From the NCBI GenBank assembly GCA_041661865.1, contig JBAZTO010000032.1:1-48762 (forward strand): DNA of 48,762 nt, in the 5' to 3' direction. Positions 43,177-48,762 of the stretch are shown here, piece after piece (within the stretch, counting starts at the first letter, position 1; the number at the start of each line of letters is the position of its first letter). The notes below the pieces were generated by a model. That model was given only the letters and a program-made list of their open reading frames with translations, was not told the DNA's origin and searched no databases. This DNA comes from JBAZTO01 sp041661865 (GTDB lineage Bacteria; Planctomycetota; Phycisphaerae; SM23-33). The translations under genes were made by a program, and so were the position numbers.

Positions 43177-43926
43177 ATGAGGACAAGAACGTTGCCTGGG
43201 AACATTCACCGCTTCTTTGCCCCCGATCTCGCTGCGGCGGAGATTCCCGCAGCCGCCGCCGAGGCCCATCACGCCGCGGGTGTGCTGCGCCTCAAGGCCG
43301 GCGAAATCGTGGAACTTTTTGACGGGCGCGGCGGGGTCGCGACCGGGCCTATCGTTCGCATCGGGCGGGGCGAAATGATCGTCGCGGCGCAGGAGCGAAA
43401 ACAGCTCCACCGCGCCGGCCCGGCTGTCTGCCTGGGCTTTGCCGTCCCCAAAGGCAAGCGCCTGGACTGGCTGCTGGAGAAGGCCACCGAGTTGGGCGCC
43501 GCCGCCCTGCAGCCGGTGATCTTCGAGCGGAGCGTCGCCGGCGGGGACGAAATGACCGAAAGCAAGTCGCAGAAGTGGCTGGTGCACTGCCTGGCCGCGG
43601 CCAAGCAGTGCGGGCTCAACTTTCTGCCCGAGCTTCGACCTCCCCTGCCGCTGTCGCAATTCCTCGCATCGGCGACGGCGGCAACATCCCTGAATATTCT
43701 GGGCGACCTGGGCGAGCGGGCCCTCGGGATGAAGGCGGCCCTCGAACGTCGCGGGCCGGGGCAGGACATTTGCCTGCTGGTGGGGCCCGAAGGCGACCTG
43801 ACCGATGCAGAGCGTCAATCGGCGGTGGCGGCCGGCTTCTTGCCCGTCCGCCTCGGGCACACGGTCCTGCGCGTCGAGACGGCGGCCGTGGCGCTGCTCT
43901 CAGCCGTCATGGCCATGTGCGAGTAA
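43177..43926 (+). CDS. rsmE: 16S rRNA m3U1498 methyltransferase
   Basis: A 249-residue SPOUT-type methyltransferase. The N-terminal PUA-like domain (HRFFAPDL, HHAAGVLRLKAGEIVELFDGRG) precedes the knotted domain with GFAVPKGKRLDWLLEKATELGAAALQPV, the AAKQCG motif, and the SAM site LLVGPEGDLTDAE with GFLPVRLGHTVLRVETAAVAL. Length is normal. ATG 43177 has no clear ribosome site, while TTG 43192 does have GAGG nine bases upstream and is an alternative start. It stands alone, with a short gap to a NYN-domain gene. Confidence 0.93.
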   Translation: MRTRTLPGNIHRFFAPDLAAAEIPAAAAEAHHAAGVLRLKAGEIVELFDGRGGVATGPIVRIGRGEMIVAAQERKQLHRAGPAVCLGFAVPKGKRLDWLLEKATELGAAALQPVIFERSVAGGDEMTESKSQKWLVHCLAAAKQCGLNFLPELRPPLPLSQFLASATAATSLNILGDLGERALGMKAALERRGPGQDICLLVGPEGDLTDAERQSAVAAGFLPVRLGHTVLRVETAAVALLSAVMAMCE

Positions 43927-44014
43927 TAGTTATTCCGTCCGTCTTGAAACTGCGTGTTGGATTCAGGTCGCAGCATTCATTGCCCGGCCCGGCGGGGAAT
44001 CGTAGGATAACAGT

Positions 44015-44485
44015 GTGAGCGTCCTGATCGACGGGAACAATCTTCTTTTCGCCCTCAGCGGCGCCGGCTGCGATTTGGAGCGGCAGGGCCTGGCCCGCCT
44101 GCTCAGCCGGGTGCTGGCCAGGCAGGAGAGGGTCCACGTCGTCTTCGACGGTCCCCCGCCATCGGGCCCGCTGGCCGACCCGGTCGTGGCCGAGGGCGTC
44201 CGCGTGACCTTCTCGGGCAAGGGGCCCGCCGACGGGATCATTATTAAGCTCATCGCCGCCGACAGCGCTCCGCGCCAACTGACCGTCGTCAGCACTGACC
44301 ACGAGATCCGCCGCGCCGCGCACCGACGACGCTGCAAGATCGCCCTCAGTGAAGAGTTCGCCAGGCTCTTGCTCCACGCCCAGCGCGCGGGCGAAAAACC
44401 CAAACCCGGCGAAGAAGAAAAGAAGCCCGATGGCCTCTCTCCCGAGCAGGTCCAGAAGTGGCTCGACGAATTCGGCCTGGGCTGA
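44015..44485 (+). CDS. NYN-domain protein, YacP/Rae1-like nuclease
   Basis: A 156-residue protein. MSVLIDGNNLLFALSG with the acidic residue of a PIN/NYN nuclease, VHVVFDGPPPSGPL, the DGIIIKLIA segment and VVSTDHEIRRAA with the second acidic cluster are typical of NYN/YacP-type RNases that cut mRNA or tRNA, Rae1 being the Bacillus example. A charged tail (GEEEKKPDGLSPEQVQKWLDE) follows. GTG 44015 is the start. It ends 17 bp from the stop of the convergent large reductase gene. Confidence 0.75.
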   Translation: MSVLIDGNNLLFALSGAGCDLERQGLARLLSRVLARQERVHVVFDGPPPSGPLADPVVAEGVRVTFSGKGPADGIIIKLIAADSAPRQLTVVSTDHEIRRAAHRRRCKIALSEEFARLLLHAQRAGEKPKPGEEEKKPDGLSPEQVQKWLDEFGLG

Positions 44486-44502
44486 ATCGGCCCGGGAACC
44501 GA

Positions 44503-47058
44503 TCAGATGAACAGGTTCACGTTGCCGCGCTCGGCCGAGCCCAGGTAGCTCGCCACGCCGCCTTCTTCCACGCCGTCAATCAGCTCCTCGCGATGAATAC
44601 CCATCAGGCCCATGCTCATCGAGCAGGCGACCAGTTTCACCCCGGCCTGGCGCGCCGATTGGATCAGCTCGCCCAGCGAAGCGACATTCTTCTTCCGCAT
44701 GATGCCCTTGATCATCGCCGTGCCGCAGCCGGCCAGGTTCATCTTCGACAGCTTCAGATGCTCGGGGCCGCGCGGCATCATCCAGCCGAACATCCGCTCG
44801 ACGAGGTTCTTCCGCACCTGCACCTTCTGGCCCTTGCGAAGGATGTTGAGCCCCCAGAAGGTGAAGAACATCGTCACCTCGCTGCCCATGGCGGCGGCGC
44901 CGTTGGCGATGATGAACGCGGCCATGGCCTTGTCGAAATCGCCGCTGAAGACCACGATGCTCGTGGGTCGAGACGCTTCGGCGCTGGCGGGGCCTGGAGC
45001 GGCAGCGGGCTGGGCCTGCCCCTTGACGATCGTCGCACGGAAGTGGCCGCCGTCAGCGACGATCTCGCGCAACTGGTGACCGGTGCTGTGGCACCAGGCC
45101 GCCACGTCAGCCGGGAAGCCGTTGTCGCCCACCAGGATGCGCACCGCCTGTCCGTCGGTCAGTTTGGCCAGTTCCTCCTTGAGCCGCATGATGGGCCCGG
45201 GACACTGCAATCCGCGTGCGTCGATCTCCCGCGTGACACAGACCTTTTCCGCACTGGCCGGCTGGGCGGTGCAGCCGCCGGGCGTCGTCTCATTGGCCGG
45301 CGCCGCTTTGATCGTCTGATTCTTTGCCGCCTCCGCTGCGGCGAAGTCCTTGTAGGTCTTGTATCCGCCGCTGAGATTCCGGCAGCGGAAGCCGTTTGCC
45401 TTCAGAATCCGGCAGCCAAGATAGCCCCGCAGGCCGACCTGGCAGAAGGCCAGGATTTCCTTGTCGCGCGGCAGTTCGCCCAGGCGTTCGCGGAGTTGAT
45501 CCAACGGGATATTCCTGGCCCCGGGGATCGTCCCGGCTTCGACCTCCTCCGGCGTCCGCACGTCCAGAAGAACCTGGTCCCCGGCGGGCTTCATACATGC
45601 TTGGGCGTGGCAACTGGCGACATCGCCGTCCAGCACGTTCGTCGCGACGAATCCGGCATAGTTGATCGGGTCCTTGGCCGAGCCGTACGGCGGGGCATAA
45701 CACAGTTCCATGTCCCGCAGGTCCCGCACGGTCAGGCCGGCCCGAATGGCCACCGCCAGCACGTCAAGCCGCTTGTCGACGCCCTCGGAGCCAATCGCCT
45801 GGGCTCCCAGGATCTTGCCGTCTTGCGGGTCGAAGAGCAATTTGAGGCTCAACGGCGAAGCGCCGGGGTAGTAACTGGCATGACTGGCCGGATGCACGTA
45901 GACCTTGTCGTAGGGTCGGCCCAGGCGGCGGAGTTCCTTCTCGCTCAGGCCCGTCAGTCCCACAGCCAGGCCGAACACCTTGCAGATGGCCGTGCCCTGG
46001 CTGCCGTGGTAGACGCTGGGGCGGTCGAAAATGTTGTCCGCGGCGATGCGGCCCTGACGATTGGCCGGACCGGCCAGGGGCAGCAGAGTCTGTTGCCCGC
46101 CGAGGAAGTGCTTGACCTCGATGGCGTCACCGACGGCAAAGATGGCCTCGTCGCTGGTTCGCATGTGGTCATCGACCACGATGCCGCCGCGAGAACCGAT
46201 GGCCAGGCCCGCGTCACGCGCCAGCTTCGCCTCCGGCCGCACGCCCACCGAGAGGATCACCAGGCCGCACACAATCGACTCGCCCGTGCTCAGCGTCACA
46301 CGGAGGCCGCCCTCGTGTTGACCGATGGCCGTGATGGTCGCGCCCAGGTGCAGATCGACGCCGTGCAACGCCAACTCCCGGTTCAACGGAGCCGCCATCT
46401 CCGCATCCAGCGCCGTCATGACCTGGCCGCTGTGCTGAACCAGGCTCACTTCCATCTGCCGATCGCGCAGCGCCTCGGCCATCTCCAGGCCGATGTACCC
46501 GCCGCCCAGGATAACGGCGCGGGCCGACTTGCACGCTTCGGCGGCGGCCTTGATCGCGTCCATGTCGGCCAGGCTGCGAAGTGTGAACACCCCCGGAAGA
46601 TCAGCGCCCGGGATGTCCGGCCGGATCGGCTCGGCCCCGGGACTGAGGACCAGGGCGTCATACGGCAGAGAGTATTGCACGCCGCTGGCCAGGTCGTGAA
46701 CCGCCACCGTGCGATTCTGCCGGTCGATGCCCGTCGCCTCGCAACCGATCCGCACGTCGATGCGAAACCGCGTCCGCATGCCCTCAGACGTCTGGACCAG
46801 CAGGCGCCGGCGATCGGCGATCTGCCCGCCGATGTGGTAAGGCATGCCGCAGTTGGCGAAGGAGATGTGCCTGCCGCGTTCGAGGAGGGTGATGCTGGCC
46901 GTCTCGCTCAGCCGCCTGGCGCGGGCCGCGCACGAGGCCCCGCCGGCCACGCCGCCGACAATCACGATGCGTCTCTCTTGTGACACGCTTTTATTGGGTA
47001 CCACAGCCGTCTCGGCTGTGTCTGAACCGACAATCTCGTTATGTTTCTCTTGTGACAC
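44503..47058 (-). CDS. CoA-disulfide reductase fused to rhodanese, TusA and DsrE domains
   Basis: An 851-residue fusion for sulfur handling. Residues about 30-470: FAD/NAD(P) pyridine nucleotide-disulfide reductase with RIVIVGGVAGGASCAARARR, catalytic Cys70 in SFANCGMPYHIGG and GGGYIGLEMAEAL, like CoA-disulfide/CoA-persulfide reductases. About 485-575: rhodanese with VLLDVRTPEE and active Cys near 538 in AFCQVGLRG. About 605-680: TusA/SirA domain with the sulfur-carrying Cys in ARGLQCPGPIMRLKEE. About 700-851: DsrE/F-like domain. This would reduce polysulfide or persulfide and relay sulfur inside one chain. GTG 47058 has AAGGAG eight bases upstream. The first 24 residues come from a duplicated start region around a palindrome. 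Confidence 0.9.
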   Translation of the reverse strand: MSQEKHNEIVGSDTAETAVVPNKSVSQERRIVIVGGVAGGASCAARARRLSETASITLLERGRHISFANCGMPYHIGGQIADRRRLLVQTSEGMRTRFRIDVRIGCEATGIDRQNRTVAVHDLASGVQYSLPYDALVLSPGAEPIRPDIPGADLPGVFTLRSLADMDAIKAAAEACKSARAVILGGGYIGLEMAEALRDRQMEVSLVQHSGQVMTALDAEMAAPLNRELALHGVDLHLGATITAIGQHEGGLRVTLSTGESIVCGLVILSVGVRPEAKLARDAGLAIGSRGGIVVDDHMRTSDEAIFAVGDAIEVKHFLGGQQTLLPLAGPANRQGRIAADNIFDRPSVYHGSQGTAICKVFGLAVGLTGLSEKELRRLGRPYDKVYVHPASHASYYPGASPLSLKLLFDPQDGKILGAQAIGSEGVDKRLDVLAVAIRAGLTVRDLRDMELCYAPPYGSAKDPINYAGFVATNVLDGDVASCHAQACMKPAGDQVLLDVRTPEEVEAGTIPGARNIPLDQLRERLGELPRDKEILAFCQVGLRGYLGCRILKANGFRCRNLSGGYKTYKDFAAAEAAKNQTIKAAPANETTPGGCTAQPASAEKVCVTREIDARGLQCPGPIMRLKEELAKLTDGQAVRILVGDNGFPADVAAWCHSTGHQLREIVADGGHFRATIVKGQAQPAAAPGPASAEASRPTSIVVFSGDFDKAMAAFIIANGAAAMGSEVTMFFTFWGLNILRKGQKVQVRKNLVERMFGWMMPRGPEHLKLSKMNLAGCGTAMIKGIMRKKNVASLGELIQSARQAGVKLVACSMSMGLMGIHREELIDGVEEGGVASYLGSAERGNVNLFI

Positions 47059-47059
47059 G
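46955..47059 (-). repeat. Duplicated start region around a palindrome in the reductase gene
   Basis: Two 33-bp segments, 46955-46987 and 47027-47059, agree at 28 of 33 bases and each carry an in-frame GTG (46986 and 47058, 72 bp apart). Between them lies the palindrome CACAGCCGTCTCGGCTGTG. Only the outer GTG keeps a ribosome site. The inner GTG was probably the ancestral start. Confidence 0.7.
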
Positions 47060-47173
47060 TTTGGAACTCCTTGGGGCCTCTCAGGCCCGGCCGGGTTTGG
47101 CGTTGCAGGTCGAACGGATGCACCTGATCAGGCCCGGAAGCCGCGGGTCGGCGATCTTGTAGAAGACCGTTTA

Positions 47174-48526
47174 CTAGGCCAGGAACTCCCTGGGGTCGGT
47201 AATCTTGCCCGTTAGCGCGCTGGCCGCGGCGGTCAGGGGGCTGGCCAGGAAGATGCCGGCGCTCTTGTGGCCCATTCGTCCGGGGAAATTCCGGTTGGTC
47301 GTCGAGATGACCGAGATCGGCTCGTTGGCGCGTCCGAAGGTGTCGACCGGTCCGCCCAGGCAGGCGGCGCAACTGGCCGGGCCGATCTTGCAGCCGGCGG
47401 TCTGGAAGATCGCACGCAGGCTCTTGCCGCCGAAGGTGCAGCGGTCCAGGTCCATGTCCACTTCCGTGGTGGCCGGAACGATGTACGTGTCGATCTTGAC
47501 GCTCTTGCCGGCCAGGATCGACGCGGCGGCCAGGAAGTCGGCCGTCTTGCCGCCGGTGCATGACCCGATGTAGGAGCGGTCGATCTTGACGTCCTTGAGC
47601 TGCCGCGCCGTGGCGGCCTTGTCGGGCGAATGCGGCTGGGCGACGGTAGGCTCCAGCTTGCTCGCGTCGTAGGTGAAGACCTTGGCGTATGGGGCGTCGG
47701 CGTCGGACTGGTAAACCGTGAACTTTTTGTTCGTGTGGGCGCGGACATAGTCCTGCACGGTCTTGTCGGCCGCGATGATGCCGTTCTTGCCGCCAGCCTC
47801 GATGGCCATGTTGCAGATGGTCATCCGCTCATCGACGCCCAGGCTCATGATCGCCTCGCCGTCAAACTCCATCGCGCAATACGTCGCGCCGTCAGTGCCG
47901 ATCTGCCCGATGATGTGCAGGATCAGGTCCTTGGCCATCAGGTAGGACGGCATCTTGCCGGTGAAGGTGAACTTCATCGAGGCCGGCACCTTGAGCCACA
48001 GCTTGCCGGTGCCCATGACCAGGCCGGCGTCGGTATTGCCGATGCCCGTGGCAAACTCGCCGAACGCACCATGGGTGCAGGTGTGGCTGTCGGTGCCCAG
48101 CAGCAGTTCGCCCGGCCGGGTGTGGCCGCACTGGGGCAGCGCAACGTGGCAGACGCCCTTGTAGCTTGTCTTGGCCGGGTCGGCATAGGGGGCCGGCACG
48201 CCGTCGCGGCCGGCGATGATAAAGTCCGGGTCATAAAAATGCGCCAGCCCCTGACGCCTGGCGAACTCGCGCAGAATCTCCACGTTGCGGTGGGCCTTGG
48301 GGTCGGCGGTGAAGATGTAGTGGTCGGGAATGATCACGACCTTCTCGCGGTCGAAAACCTTGGCGTCCTTCCCGAATTGCTCCTCGAAGATGCCGATGGT
48401 GCCAGGCCCGCAGATGTCGTGGGTCATCAGGACATCGACGTTGCACCAGATGTTCTCGCCGACTTGAACGCTCTTCTTGCCCGCGTGTGTGGCAAGGATT
48501 TTTTCCGTAATAGTCATGCCTGCCAT
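47174..48526 (-). CDS. leuC: 3-isopropylmalate dehydratase, large subunit
   Basis: A 450-residue aconitase-family enzyme of leucine synthesis, isomerising 2- and 3-isopropylmalate. The iron-sulfur Cys are in SYIGSCTGGKTADF and CAACLGG. Other motifs: MTHDICGPGTIG, GTDSHTCTHGAFGEFATGIGNTDAGL, and DERMTICNMAIEAGGKNGII. ATG 48526, with AAGGGA seven bases upstream, is preferred over the open upstream frame to 48610. The small subunit leuD is not downstream, so it is elsewhere. The gene's upstream region carries a MITE fragment and an insertion sequence end, so its promoter may be disturbed. Confidence 0.94.
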   Translation of the reverse strand: MAGMTITEKILATHAGKKSVQVGENIWCNVDVLMTHDICGPGTIGIFEEQFGKDAKVFDREKVVIIPDHYIFTADPKAHRNVEILREFARRQGLAHFYDPDFIIAGRDGVPAPYADPAKTSYKGVCHVALPQCGHTRPGELLLGTDSHTCTHGAFGEFATGIGNTDAGLVMGTGKLWLKVPASMKFTFTGKMPSYLMAKDLILHIIGQIGTDGATYCAMEFDGEAIMSLGVDERMTICNMAIEAGGKNGIIAADKTVQDYVRAHTNKKFTVYQSDADAPYAKVFTYDASKLEPTVAQPHSPDKAATARQLKDVKIDRSYIGSCTGGKTADFLAAASILAGKSVKIDTYIVPATTEVDMDLDRCTFGGKSLRAIFQTAGCKIGPASCAACLGGPVDTFGRANEPISVISTTNRNFPGRMGHKSAGIFLASPLTAAASALTGKITDPREFLA

Positions 48527-48615
48527 CGTAATTCCCTTCGTGGAAGCGGCCGCGGGAAAGTCCATCGCGACCCAAAGGACCATGATAAGGCCTGGGCCTC
48601 CGCCAATCAACGGGC

Positions 48616-48636
48616 TAGTGCTCTGTCACATCTGAT
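48616..48636 (+). mobile_element. MITE-like element, fragment E
   Basis: TAGTGCTCTGTCAC followed by ATCTGAT is the left end of copy D's family. After about 21 bp it is cut off by the insertion sequence end at 48637. This suggests the insertion sequence entered this MITE copy; the other half would lie outside the window. Confidence 0.6.
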
Positions 48637-48762
48637 GGGTGTGCCCGAAGTTTCTGGCACTATGCAACTCGTTGTCGCTGAAGGCTCCAGTAGGCCTCCA
48701 GCATGTTGCTTTGGTCCACGCACGCCAGGGCGGCCATCGCCTCGGCGTTGGGCAGGTTCCAT
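48637..48762 (-). mobile_element. Insertion sequence, partial (runs off window end)
   Basis: GGGTGTGCCCGAAGTTTC at 48637 matches the orphan end at 27433-27456 and directly precedes the end of a transposase-like frame. Only the last 126 bp of the element lie in the window. The family is not clear from this piece. Confidence 0.55.
48660..48761 (-). CDS. Transposase-like protein, C-terminal 33 residues (partial)
   Basis: The frame reads WNLPNAEAMAALACVDQSNM then LEAYWSLQRQRVA and a TAG stop (48660-48662). The 5' part lies beyond the window. The residues look like the end of an insertion sequence transposase, and the IS end begins within the next 25 bp, but I cannot assign the family from this piece alone. 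Confidence 0.45.
   Translation of the reverse strand, partial: WNLPNAEAMAALACVDQSNMLEAYWSLQRQRVA

Noticed and set aside
44458..46983. A long plus-strand frame (841 codons) antisense to the reductase fusion
   Set aside because: It mirrors the strong minus-strand gene, which has complete catalytic motifs, and it shows no domain of its own. The open frame results from high GC in the opposite strand.

Overview
The window is a GC-rich chromosomal segment that looks like Planctomycetota, probably class Phycisphaerae. I infer this from gene content and protein style, not from any marker tree. Supporting signs are exported proteins with Thr-Gln-Pro-Ala tails, a DUF1571 lipoprotein, a HEAT lipoprotein, a secreted beta-helix protein, a sulfatase-modifying-factor-like protein, Gfo/Idh/MocA sugar metabolism, and many dispersed palindromic repeats.

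Layout. 0-5.5 kb: the 3' end of an Rhs/YD-repeat gene that seems to have lost its toxin tip, a secreted beta-helix protein, an SUMF1-like protein and a secreted TIM-barrel protein. 5.7-14.7 kb: a PilT-type ATPase, ilvD behind a block of palindromic repeats, small exported proteins, an orphan corrinoid protein ending in a strong terminator, a pseudouridine synthase, and queD/queE. 15-18.5 kb: a sodium/solute symporter and a Gfo/Idh/MocA oxidoreductase. 18.9-26.4 kb: a ferritin-like protein, a four-subunit group 3b-type NiFe hydrogenase in beta-gamma-delta-alpha order, a histidine kinase and a receiver-CBS protein, all on one strand. 26.4-32 kb: an ACT protein, a PEGA lipoprotein, an unknown membrane protein, apolipoprotein N-acyltransferase and a HEAT lipoprotein. 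32-35 kb: a shape module with a coiled-coil MreC-like protein, a small membrane protein and MreB. 35-44.5 kb: a TauE exporter with a 42-residue partner, RsgA, a DUF883 protein, an alpha-oxoamine synthase, a DUF1571 lipoprotein, an MMPL/RND pump, RsmE and a NYN-domain protein. 44.5-48.8 kb: a large CoA-disulfide-reductase/rhodanese/TusA/DsrE fusion, leuC, and the end of an insertion sequence.

The most unusual material is non-coding. A 126-bp twin-hairpin MITE-like element flanked by TA occurs as two full and three partial copies. Two copies start exactly at a stop codon, so that TA plus the element's first G keeps the codon as TAG. A second, 273-nt element at 31998-32270 also starts in a stop codon. 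It has an 18-bp closing stem (paired throughout if transcribed from the + strand) and folds into nested helices, so it is either a structured RNA or a second MITE type. The hydrogenase large subunit is interrupted by a one-base frameshift near 22253. It also ends directly at the last metal-ligand motif, without the C-terminal extension that is normally cleaved during maturation.

The clearest functional groupings are the hydrogenase with its adjacent signalling pair, the MreB shape module, and a possible lipid synthesis/export group (oxoamine synthase, DUF1571, MMPL). No tRNA, rRNA, CRISPR array or replication origin was seen.
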